A DNA stretch of 64,000 nucleotides. Origin: Pseudochelatococcus lubricantis (GTDB lineage: Bacteria > Pseudomonadota > Alphaproteobacteria > Rhizobiales > Beijerinckiaceae). The notes beneath the pieces are model-generated. The model saw only the letters and a list, made by a program, of their open reading frames with translations, searched no databases and had not been told where the DNA came from. The position numbers and the translations under genes are program-made. The stretch covers positions 1 to 64,000 of the forward strand of contig NZ_JAASQI010000010.1 in NCBI RefSeq assembly GCF_011762225.1, given 5' to 3'. Positions 51,220 to 60,200 of this stretch are shown here, in pieces (the first letter of the stretch is position 1; every line of letters starts with the position of its first letter).

Positions 51220-52476
51220 CTAAATCACCAGCCCTTGGATCGGGCGCAAGTCCGCCGTGCCGGGGAATACCTTTTCTGCCAGTACCGGCCCGGACAGGCC
51301 GAACAGATCGGCGACCACGCCCTTGGCAACTGCCCTGATGTCGGTCGTCGGTTTCAGGTCGCGCTTTTCGTAGAGTTGCTCCGGCCTCAGGCCCGGCCAG
51401 TCGGCGAGCATCCTGCCGCCCCGCACGGCTCCGCCCACGAGGAAGGCGACCGTGCCCGTGCCATGATCCGTGCCGACCGTGCCGTTGACCTGCGCGGTGC
51501 GGCCGAACTCCGTCGCCACCATCACCACGCTGTCCTTCCACACCGGCGCCAGTCCCCGTTCCAGAACCGCGAGCGCGCCGTCGAGGCCGCCGAGCAGGTT
51601 GGCGAGCCGCCCCTTCGCGCCGCCTTCGTTGGCATGTGTATCCCAGCCCTCGAAAGCCAGCGCCGCGATGCGCGGCCCGTCGTCTGCGCCGACCAGTCCG
51701 GCAGCGCCTTCGGCGATGCGCCGCATGCCGTCCGCCGTGTCCGGACCGCCGCCGCCCTTCTTGTCGCCCTGCATGCCGCGCCGGCTCGCGATGCGCTCCG
51801 TTTCGAGCGCTTCGGCGAGCACCCGCGCCAGCGCCGGATCGCGCTGGCCGTAGAGGTCTCCGAGGCGCGCTAGCAGGTCGTCTCCCGCCCGCGCCATGCG
51901 CGGCGGCGCCCATCCCAGCACCGGCGCGGCGCCGCGCACGACGAGCGGCGGCACCACGCCGACGCCCAGCACGCCGGCGCGGGACACGGCCTCGCCTGCT
52001 GGCAGGCTGGCGATCATGCGGTTCAGCCAGCCGCTTTCCGTCCGCCCCGGGCCGTTCTGCCCGCTTTCGAGCACATCCTGCCCGTCGAAATGCGAGCGCT
52101 CGCGATAGCCGGTCGCGGCCGCGTGGACGATCAGCGCGTCGCCGGCGGCATAAAGCCTCGCCAGATTCGGCATGGCGGGATGCAGATAGAAGAAGCCGTC
52201 GAGCGGGAGCGCCGCCTCGGCGCCGTCCTTGGCGAGGGCGATGCCTTCCCGCAGCCCGGCGTAAGCGGGATCGCCGATCGGCGGCACGGCGGAGAGCCCG
52301 TCGAGCGCGCCACGCAGGATCACCAGCAGGAAGCGTGCATCGCGGCTGCCGGCCGAAGCATAGGCGAATTTCGGCATGAAGGACCAGGCGAAGAGCGCTC
52401 CGGCCGCGCCCAGTACGGCGCGGCGCGAGGGCGTCATCCGTTCGCAATCGTCATCGCGATCATCATGATGGGCCAT
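51220..52476 (-). CDS. DUF1501 exported protein (sulfatase-like fold)
   Basis: The 418-residue protein has a Tat-type signal (TPSRRAVLGAAGALFAWSFM) and the DUF1501 pattern ARFLLVILRGALDGLSAVPP, THANEGGAKGRLANLLGGLD and VMVATEFGRTAQVNGTVGTD. DUF1501 proteins resemble alkaline-phosphatase/sulfatase-fold enzymes and are nearly always encoded next to DUF1800 proteins, as here. Their function is not established; an export or surface role is suggested by the signal. It lies 4 bp downstream of the DUF1800 gene. Confidence 0.92.
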   Translation of the reverse strand: MAHHDDRDDDCERMTPSRRAVLGAAGALFAWSFMPKFAYASAGSRDARFLLVILRGALDGLSAVPPIGDPAYAGLREGIALAKDGAEAALPLDGFFYLHPAMPNLARLYAAGDALIVHAAATGYRERSHFDGQDVLESGQNGPGRTESGWLNRMIASLPAGEAVSRAGVLGVGVVPPLVVRGAAPVLGWAPPRMARAGDDLLARLGDLYGQRDPALARVLAEALETERIASRRGMQGDKKGGGGPDTADGMRRIAEGAAGLVGADDGPRIAALAFEGWDTHANEGGAKGRLANLLGGLDGALAVLERGLAPVWKDSVVMVATEFGRTAQVNGTVGTDHGTGTVAFLVGGAVRGGRMLADWPGLRPEQLYEKRDLKPTTDIRAVAKGVVADLFGLSGPVLAEKVFPGTADLRPIQGLVI

Positions 52477-52480
52477 CGGT

Positions 52481-53911
52481 TCATCTCCGTTGGAATTCGG
52501 GCGACATCAGCAGCAGCGCCAGCGCCTGCGGTTTGCTTTCGGCGCGCGCGACAGCCTGCCGCGTTTCGGGCGTCAGCAGCGGCCCCAGTATTTCCTCGCT
52601 CAACTGCCGCGGATCGGCGATGCCGCCCGCCGCCTGCTGCCCCAGCCTTGCCGCCACGTCGATGCGCGTCTTCAGTCCCTGTGGCGACGCCCACGCGGCG
52701 TTGGTGTCGGGATAGCCGTTCGGGCCCGGGGGCTGCCAGACGGGCTGGCCCATGACGCCGAGCGTGCCGAGGACCTGCCCGGCGTCGGGCTCGCGCCCGA
52801 GAGCGCGGAAAGCGGCGATCAGAAACTCCTGCGGCGAGCGGATCTTGGCCGGTTCCGCACTCCACACCGCATCGCTCTCCACCAGCGCGCGCGAAACCAC
52901 GGCGAGATCGCCCTCGCTGCGCCGGAACGCCGCCGCGATGTCGTCGACGAGTGCGGCGGGCGGCTCGTCCGCGACGAAGTGCCGGACGAGCTTGGTCGCC
53001 ACGAACCGCGCCGTTGCCGGATGCCGCGCGAGATCGGCGAGCGCCGCCACTCCCTGGGCCTTGTCGGGCTGGTCGTAAAGCTTGCCGAGCAGTTGTTGCG
53101 CGCCGGGCTCGTGTATCCGCGGATTGAAGGCGAAGACGCCGGGCGTGCCCAGCGCACCATTTCTGGGCGCCACCATCCAGCCCGTGATGATCCGCGCCAG
53201 GCTGGTGACGTCGGCCTGCGTATAGCCGCCGCCGACGCCGAGAGTGTGCAGTTCGAGAATCTCGCGCCCGAGGTTCTCGTTGAGCCCTCGCCCGCGCCGG
53301 TTGCCGGCCGGCGAGTTGGGGCCGGTCGACAGCTGGTTGTCGAGGTATTCGAGCATCGCCGGGTGGCTTTCGGCGGCGAGCAGCATATCCGCGAAACGGC
53401 CGAAGACATGCGGCCTGATCGCCTCGCGCTCGAAAGCGCCGGCCATGATCCGCGTGGTGGTGTTCTTGTTGACGGCGACGCAGAAATGGTTGGACCAGAA
53501 TTGCACCAGACGCTCGCCAAAGCCGGCGGGCGCTTCGAGCGCGAGTCGGGTGCGCGCCATCACCTCATCGCGATAGATCCGCGTGGGCAGCGGCGGCTCG
53601 GCGGGCGGTCTGGGCGTCGCCGCGCCGCCGTCCGCTCCGGCGCCGGGCGTCGCCGGCACGTTGGCCTGCGCCACACGCGGCGCCTCGCGGGCTTTCTTTT
53701 CCGCATCCGCGAAGGCATAGAACGCCGTGCTGATGTCCGCCGTGCCGACATAGGCGATGCCCGCCGGGCGGGCTATGGAATCGGCACGGATTTCGTTCAG
53801 GATCAGGTCTCGGGCGCCGTCGAGCAAGGCTTCCGCCTGCCCGATTTTCACGCCGAGGCCAAAACGTTGCAGCCCAACGGCATTCGCGTGCCGTTGCGAT
53901 CGACTCGCCAT
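52481..53911 (-). CDS. DUF1800 protein, partner of DUF1501
   Basis: The 476-residue protein shows DUF1800 blocks: VQFWSNHFCVAVNKNTTTRI, NENLGREILELHTLGVGGGY and VTSLARIITGWM, ending near ALALLLMSPEFQRR. No clear signal peptide is seen, while its partner carries a Tat signal, so it may be exported by association or use an atypical signal. A Pro/Ala-rich linker occupies about residues 85-110. It begins a two-gene leftward operon. Confidence 0.92.
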   Translation of the reverse strand: MASRSQRHANAVGLQRFGLGVKIGQAEALLDGARDLILNEIRADSIARPAGIAYVGTADISTAFYAFADAEKKAREAPRVAQANVPATPGAGADGGAATPRPPAEPPLPTRIYRDEVMARTRLALEAPAGFGERLVQFWSNHFCVAVNKNTTTRIMAGAFEREAIRPHVFGRFADMLLAAESHPAMLEYLDNQLSTGPNSPAGNRRGRGLNENLGREILELHTLGVGGGYTQADVTSLARIITGWMVAPRNGALGTPGVFAFNPRIHEPGAQQLLGKLYDQPDKAQGVAALADLARHPATARFVATKLVRHFVADEPPAALVDDIAAAFRRSEGDLAVVSRALVESDAVWSAEPAKIRSPQEFLIAAFRALGREPDAGQVLGTLGVMGQPVWQPPGPNGYPDTNAAWASPQGLKTRIDVAARLGQQAAGGIADPRQLSEEILGPLLTPETRQAVARAESKPQALALLLMSPEFQRR

Positions 53912-54007
53912 GCGTCATCTCCAGCGATATCGACAGGGCCTACAGTAAAACGGAAAAGTATGGCCAAAAGCGGACGGCCGCCGATCGCCGGTTCCGGCAT
54001 GCGCGCG

Positions 54008-54092
54008 CTGGAGCGCGTTTCGACCAGAATTCGCTCGAAATAAGGAAACGAGAATCTGTCCTGTTTCAACGTAAACAGGACAGATTCTAGAG
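54008..54092. repeat. Dispersed palindromic repeat, copy 2
   Basis: Nearly identical to 19277-19361 (about eight differences outside the hairpin). The 14-bp arms lie at 54053-54066 and 54073-54086 around CAACGT. It sits between the DUF1800 gene start and the end of the TctABC operon, next to the terminator of the latter. Confidence 0.9.
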
Positions 54093-54116
54093 AAAAGGCC
54101 GGGGAACGCCCCGGCC
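54092..54116 (-). terminator. Rho-independent terminator of the tctCBA operon
   Basis: Read leftward, GGCCGGGG and CCCCGGCC (54097-54104 and 54109-54116) form an 8-bp stem with a CGTT loop, followed by TTTTCT. It lies just after the tctA stop and abuts the dispersed repeat. Confidence 0.85.
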
Positions 54117-54122
54117 CGTCCG

Positions 54123-55607
54123 TCAAGCGTTGGCCCGCAGGCGTTTGATCAGGATCGGCACGAAGAACACCAGCACCGCGATGCAGAGCAATGTTGCGGA
54201 CAGCGGCGTGGAAACCAGCACGACCGGGTTGCCCTGCCCCGCCGCCAGCGCCGTGCGCAACTGCACCTCGGCCATGGGCCCCAGGATCAGCCCGATCAGC
54301 ACGGGCGCTATGGGAAAATCGTAGACGCGCATGACATAGCCCATCAACCCGACGATCACCATGCACACGAGATCGATCACCGATCCCGACACACCCCAGA
54401 TGCCGATGGTGGCGAACACGAGAATGCCGGCGTAAAGCTGCGGCCGGGGAATGGCGAGCAGCTTCACCCAGATGCCGACAAGCGGCAGGTTCAGCACCAG
54501 CAGCATGACGTTGCCGACATAGAGCGACGCGATCAGGCCCCAGACGAGTTCCGGATTGGACGTGAACAGGAACGGCCCCGGCTGCAGGCCATAGTTCTGG
54601 AAGGCCGCCAGCAGCACGGCAGCGGTAGCCGACGTGGGCAGGCCCAGCGTCAGCAGCGGAATCAGGATTCCGGCTGCCGCTGCGTTGTTCGCGGCCTCGG
54701 GTCCGGCGACACCCTCGATGGCGCCGCGGCCGAACTCCTTGTGGCGCGCCAGTTTCCGTTCCAGCGTGTAGGACAGCATGGTCGGGATCTCGGAACCGCT
54801 GCCCGGCAGCGCCCCCATGGGAAAGCCGATCAGGGTGCCGCGCAGCCAGGGCTTCCACGATCTCTTCCAGTCCTCCTTCGTCATCCATATCTGCCCTTTG
54901 ATGGGCAGGGTGCTTTCCGACGTGCCGCGATAGCGGCTGGAGACGTACAGAATTTCGCCAACGGCAAACAGCGAGACGAGCACCACGGTGAGTTCGATGC
55001 CGTTGAGCAGTTCCTCCACGCCGAACGTCAGGCGCGGCTGGCCGCTCATGGCATCGATCCCCACGAGCCCCAGCGCCAGCCCGATGAACAGCGAGATGAA
55101 GCCGCGCACTCGCGAGGCCCCCATCACCACCGCGACCGAGGTGAACGCCAGAACGGTGAGGGCGAAATAGTCGGAGGGGCGGAAGTAGAACGCAAGCTCC
55201 GCCACCGCCGGCGCGGCGAAGGTCAGCACGATGGTGGCGATCGTGCCCGCCACGAACGAACCGATGGCAGCGGTAGCGAGCGCGGCAGCGCCACGGCCCG
55301 CCCGCGCCATCTTGTTCCCTTCGAGCGCCGTCATCATGGAGCCGGCCTCGCCGGGCGTATTGATGAGGATCGACGTGGTCGAACCGCCATACATCGCGCC
55401 GTAAAGCACGCCGGCGAACATGATGAACGCCGATGTCGGCGCCAGCGAGATCGTGACGGGCAGCAGCAGGGCGATGGTGAGCGCCGGCCCGATCCCTGGC
55501 AGGATTCCGATTGCGGTGCCGAGGGCGGAGCCGAACAGCGCCCACAGCAGGTTGGCGGGTTGCAGGGCGACCCCGAACCCGCTCAGCAACAGAGAGAACG
55601 TGTCCAT
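54123..55607 (-). CDS. tctA: Tripartite tricarboxylate transporter, large membrane subunit
   Basis: The 494-residue protein forms the transport channel of a TctABC importer, with about 12 membrane helices. Conserved blocks are [40 protein letters not shown] near the first third and [20 protein letters not shown] in the middle, both typical of TctA. The start ATG directly follows the tctB stop. The substrate (citrate, other di/tricarboxylates, terephthalate or others) cannot be read from sequence. Confidence 0.96.
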   Translation of the reverse strand: MDTFSLLLSGFGVALQPANLLWALFGSALGTAIGILPGIGPALTIALLLPVTISLAPTSAFIMFAGVLYGAMYGGSTTSILINTPGEAGSMMTALEGNKMARAGRGAAALATAAIGSFVAGTIATIVLTFAAPAVAELAFYFRPSDYFALTVLAFTSVAVVMGASRVRGFISLFIGLALGLVGIDAMSGQPRLTFGVEELLNGIELTVVLVSLFAVGEILYVSSRYRGTSESTLPIKGQIWMTKEDWKRSWKPWLRGTLIGFPMGALPGSGSEIPTMLSYTLERKLARHKEFGRGAIEGVAGPEAANNAAAAGILIPLLTLGLPTSATAAVLLAAFQNYGLQPGPFLFTSNPELVWGLIASLYVGNVMLLVLNLPLVGIWVKLLAIPRPQLYAGILVFATIGIWGVSGSVIDLVCMVIVGLMGYVMRVYDFPIAPVLIGLILGPMAEVQLRTALAAGQGNPVVLVSTPLSATLLCIAVLVFFVPILIKRLRANA

Positions 55608-56135
55608 TCAGATCCCCGCGACGGGCAGGAAATCGCCCAGTTGCAGCCCCAGCCGGCTGAAGAGGAGCCACGCCAGCGTGCCGAGCACGGCCCCCGACAC
55701 GAGATCGAGCCCGATCCGGCGCGAGCCGAAGGAGCGCGCCACCAGAGCGAACGACAGCATCGCCGTCAGCGGCAGGCCGAGCGTTTCGATGGTGAGCGCC
55801 GGCACGCATGCGGCGGCCAGCGCGGTTACGAACGCGGCCGGATCGGCCTTCTCCGACCCGGAAGCGTCCTCGGCATCCTGGGCCTCGAAAGTTTCGCCGC
55901 GCGCGATCTGCACCGTGAGCAGCAGTCCTAGTATCACGAGCGCCGCGCCGACGGCGGTGACGAACAGCCCAGGCCCGATGCCCGCGTGACGGGCGCCTTG
56001 CGGAAGCTGATATCCGCCGTAAAGGCACACGAGGCCAAGTGCGATGACGGCGGCACCAAGCCACCACGGGCGCGCGGAGGATGTCTCCCGCGCCCGTGCC
56101 GCTTCTCCCTCGCGGGACAATTCTTCACTGGGCAA
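55608..56135 (-). CDS. tctB: Tripartite tricarboxylate transporter, small membrane subunit
   Basis: The 175-residue protein has four hydrophobic helices, for example WWLGAAVIALGLVCLYGGYQ and LGPGLFVTAVGAALVILGLL-like IGPGLFVTAVGAALVILGLL, the pattern of TctB. The start is TTG at 56135, overlapping the tctC stop by 11 bp; a later start cannot be excluded. It is abutted by tctA. Confidence 0.88.
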   Translation of the reverse strand: MPSEELSREGEAARARETSSARPWWLGAAVIALGLVCLYGGYQLPQGARHAGIGPGLFVTAVGAALVILGLLLTVQIARGETFEAQDAEDASGSEKADPAAFVTALAAACVPALTIETLGLPLTAMLSFALVARSFGSRRIGLDLVSGAVLGTLAWLLFSRLGLQLGDFLPVAGI

Positions 56136-57078
56136 GGCCGGCTTCCTTCAGGATCTTGCCGATCCGCTCGCTTTCGGCGGCAATGAAGGTGCCGAACTGC
56201 TGGCCCGGCAGGAAGAAAGCGTCCCACCCCTGCTTTTCGAGCACGCCCTTCCAGGCGGGAGTCTCGCTCAGCTTGGTGAAGCGGTCCACCCACGCGGCAT
56301 AGTTGTCCTCCGGCATGCCCGGCGCGCCGAGAATGCCGCGCCAGTTGGCGATCTCGACATCGAAGCCTGCTTCCTTGAAAGTGGGCACTTCCAGCCCCTT
56401 AACGCGCTCGGCGGAGGTGATGGCGAGGATGCGGACGCGCCCCTGCTCGGCGAACTGGGCGAATTCGGAGATGCCGGAGAAGCCCGCCGTCAGCGTGCCG
56501 TTGACGATGCCCGTGACCGTCTCGGCGCCGCTCGTCTGCGGAATGTAGTTCAGCTCGGCAACGGGCACGCCGGCGCTCTGCGCCAGCAACGCAAGCGCGA
56601 TGTGGTCGACGCCGCCGGCGGAGCCGCCGCCGACCGCCGTTCCGCCCGGGTTGCTCTTCAGTGCCGCCACCAGATCCTGAAGGGTCTTGTGGGGCGAGTT
56701 CTGGGCCACCGCGATGACGAGATATTCGGCCGTCAGGCGGGCAACGGGCCGGAACTTGGCAAGGTCGATCGGCGAGTTGTTCAGCACGATCGAGCCCACC
56801 GTGATCGCACCGAAAACGGCGAGGGCATCGGGTTTGCCGGCCTGCTGCCGCTGAAATTCCGCAAGGCCGATCGTGCCCCCGGCCCCACCCTTGTTGGTGA
56901 AGTTGACGCCGCCCTTGTAAAGACCGGCGGCATTCAACGCCTGAAAGGCCTGCCGGCCGGTGGCGTCCCAGCCGCCGCCGGGGTTGGCCGGCAGCATGAC
57001 ATTCACCTGTGCCTGCGCGCTTGAAATGAAAGCGGCGGCCATAATCGCCAGCGGCAACAGAAACGACTTCAATCTCAT
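56125..57078 (-). CDS. tctC: Tripartite tricarboxylate transporter, periplasmic binding protein
   Basis: The 317-residue protein has a signal peptide (MRLKSFLLPLAIMAAAFISS, cleavage near AQAQ) and the Bug/TctC fold, seen in MLPANPGGGWDATGRQAFQ, NKGGAGGTIGLAEFQRQQAG and GIVNGTLTAGFSGISEFAQF. It is the first gene of the leftward tctCBA operon; ATG at 57078 is used, as the frame upstream to 57156 has no signal-like character. Confidence 0.94.
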   Translation of the reverse strand: MRLKSFLLPLAIMAAAFISSAQAQVNVMLPANPGGGWDATGRQAFQALNAAGLYKGGVNFTNKGGAGGTIGLAEFQRQQAGKPDALAVFGAITVGSIVLNNSPIDLAKFRPVARLTAEYLVIAVAQNSPHKTLQDLVAALKSNPGGTAVGGGSAGGVDHIALALLAQSAGVPVAELNYIPQTSGAETVTGIVNGTLTAGFSGISEFAQFAEQGRVRILAITSAERVKGLEVPTFKEAGFDVEIANWRGILGAPGMPEDNYAAWVDRFTKLSETPAWKGVLEKQGWDAFFLPGQQFGTFIAAESERIGKILKEAGLAQ

Positions 57079-57280
57079 GTCACGTCTCCTCCCGCGCCTC
57101 GCCCTGCGGATTTCCGGATATCGGTCCCGGTTCAACGACCGCAGCGTACGGCGCATGATGAATCTGCACGACGCTCACGTCGCAGACTCGACGGCAAATT
57201 ACGTTCACGCCTGTTGAGGAAAGTCAACGACGCAAGGCGCTGCTACATTGCAACGAATCCAGGTTCGTGGCCGCGCGGGC

Positions 57281-60200
57281 TTATCCGTACCAGCACAGGC
57301 CTTTCGGCAGTCGCGAGAACCCGACGGCCCGCAGGACGAGCGCAACGGGCGCGGCGGAGACGGGCTGATCGTCCACAGTCTCGATCGTGAAGCTCGCGGT
57401 TCTCGCGCGCTTGAGCGTGGCCGCAAGAGCCGCGCCTGTGGCGACAAGCGTATCGGGCGTCGCCGGATCGCCGACATCGGCGTAGGTAAGGAGGTGGCGC
57501 CCGCCCGGCGCGAGCCAGAGCACGAGGCGCCCGTCGCGGATGACGACGAGCCCGCCGGCACGCCGGGTGGGCCGCATGCCGGAGGCATGGGCCGGCCACG
57601 GCAGCGTCGCGCCGAAAGGGTTGGCCGGATCGGCGGCGGACAGCGCGACGGCGGGCGAAGCGGCAGGACACGCCTCGGCCAGTTCACGGAGCCGGTCGAT
57701 GGCGGCGTGATCGGCGAACTGGGCCGCGCCGAGCCCCTCGACGAAACGCCCGCGCAACACCCGCCCGGCATCTTCCATGCTGCGGAACACGCGCTGGAGC
57801 GCGGGAAATCCGCCGGGAACCTCCTCTGAAACCGCGGCGCCACGGGTGACGACGCCATACCGGTCGAGAAGCCCCTCGACGAGAGCGAGAGCGCGCGCCG
57901 TGTCGCTGATCGGCTCGCGATGCAGCAGCGACCACCGGCCGGCCAGCGTGGGGTCGCTGAGGGTCGCGACGCCAGCCCCATCGACTGCCCCGGCGAGAAT
58001 GGAGGTGTGGAAGCCGCCGCGCCGGTGCACGGTGCGGGTTCTGCGGGAGCGGTGCGATGCGTGGAAGCCGGTGAGCGCGCGCATCGTAGACCAGGTATCG
58101 GTGGTGACGCAGCCGGCCCACACCAGCCCCCATAATGCGCCGTGCAGATCGGAGGCCGTCATCTCACCCGCGCCCCCTGCACTGGCGAGGCGCGCCCGGG
58201 CCAGATCGGCGATCTGGCGGACGAAATAGGCGCCGCCATCGGCGAGCACTATGAGGATCGCCCGTTGCAGCGGCGTCAGGCGCGCCGCCGTATCGGGATC
58301 GGGGCCGGCCGGCAAGGTTTCGGCGGCCAGCTCGCGCAGGTGCAGGGCGACCAGCCCGTCCTCGTCGCCGAGCCGCCCGTGGCCGGACCAGAACACCTCT
58401 CCCGTGGCGATAAGTTCGTCGAGCATGCCGGGCGAATAGTCGCGCACGCGGGCGGGCAGGATGTGACGCTCCCACAGCGACGCGGGCAGCGGCAGGCCGG
58501 CGAGCTGCTCGGCGACACGGGCGACGCCGTCGCTGCCCTGCAAGGCCGCCACGGCCGGCATGCCGGCATCGGGCGCCGCATGGCCCGCGGCCTCGATGAA
58601 CACGTTCTGCCGCTCCAGAAGCTGGCGGACGTAGGCGGACTGGCCCACCGGGCGCGTGGCCTCGCGGGCGGCCTGCAGGGAGCGGATGCGCAGGCGGCGG
58701 AACACCTCCTCCCACACCCATTCATGCCGCGCCAGCGGACTGTGCTGCATCCCGGCGCCGTCGCTCTGCCGCGCTGCGCCGAAGCTGCCGCGCAGCACCC
58801 GGCCCTGCTCCCGCAGCCGGTCCAGCGCCTCGTCGGCGACCGAGACGCCAAGCCCGAACCGGGCAGCCGCCTGCCCGGTGGTGAACGGTGTGTGCGTGCG
58901 CGCATATCGGGCGATCAGGTCGCGCAGCGGGTCTGCGACAGGTTCCAGAAACGCGGCGGGAATGCCGGCAGGCAGGCGCACCCCGAGCGCATCGCGCAGC
59001 CGCGCGGCGTCCTCGACCGCCGCCCATTGCTCCTCCGCGCCGATGCGCACGCGGATCGCCCGGCGCGCCGCTTCGAGCGCCGCCAGATGCTCCTCCCCCG
59101 CGCCTTCCGGCACCATACGGGCAACGACCTCGGCGGCGGACAGCGGCCCGAGTTCGCGCAGCAGATCGGCCACGCCCTCGACACCGGCCACGCGCCGCTC
59201 GGGGGCGATGCGCTGCAACTCGGCCTCGACCTGTTCGACGACGGTGGGGTCGAGAAGCTCACCCAGATCGACCTGCCCGAGCAGATCGCCGAGCAGCCCG
59301 CTGTCCAGAGACAGCAGGGACGCGCGCCGCTCGGCCAGCGGCGCGTCGCCTTCGTACATGAATTCGTCGACATAGCCGAACAGCAGGCTCGCCGCGAAGG
59401 GAGACGGCGTCTCGGTGGTGACCTCGACGAGACGCACCGCCCCGGCGGCGAGGCGCCGCATCAGGGCGTCGAGGGCCGGCAGGTCGTAGACGTCCTGCAG
59501 GCATTCGCGCGCGGTTTCGACGAGAATCGGAAAATCGGGATGATCGCGCGCCACGTCGAGCAGTTGGCCCGCGCGGAGCCGCTGCTGCCACAGCGGCGAA
59601 CGGCGGCCCGGATTGCGGCGCGGCAGCAGCAGGGCGCGCGCCGCGCATTCCCGGAACCGGGCCGCGAAGAGCGCCGAGGTGCCCACCGCGTCGGTGACGA
59701 GCCGCTGCATGCCATCCGCGTTGAACGTGAACAGCTCCGCGCCGGGCACCCGGCCGTCGGTATCCGGCAAGCGGGCGATGATCCCGTCGTCGCCCGCCAC
59801 CACGGACGCATCCACGCCGAACCGCTGACGGACGCGGTCGGAAATCGCCAGCGCCCAGGGGGCATGCACACGCCGCCCGTAGGGCGAGTGCAGCAGCAGC
59901 CGCCAGTCACCGACTTCATCCCGGCAGCGTTCGACCACCAGCGTGCGGTCGGTGGGCAGCGCGCCGGTCGCATCGCGCTGCTCGCCGACGAGGCCGAGCA
60001 GATTCGCGATCGCGTTGCCCTCCAGTCCGGCCCCATGCAGGCGCGCCTCGATCCGGGGGCTCGGCCCGGCGCCCTCACTGGCGGCATCGGCGTCGATATC
60101 GCGCAGGAAGGCGCCGATCGTCTCGCCCAGTTCGGCGGGACGGCCCGGCCCGTCTCCGCGCCAGAACGGCAGCCGCGCCGACCGGCCGGGCGCCGGCGTG

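Noticed and set aside
57205-57981. A 258-codon minus-strand frame at the 3' end of lhr
   Set aside because: It overlaps lhr in another frame, with Arg/Ser/Pro-rich low-complexity translation typical of a GC-rich shadow.
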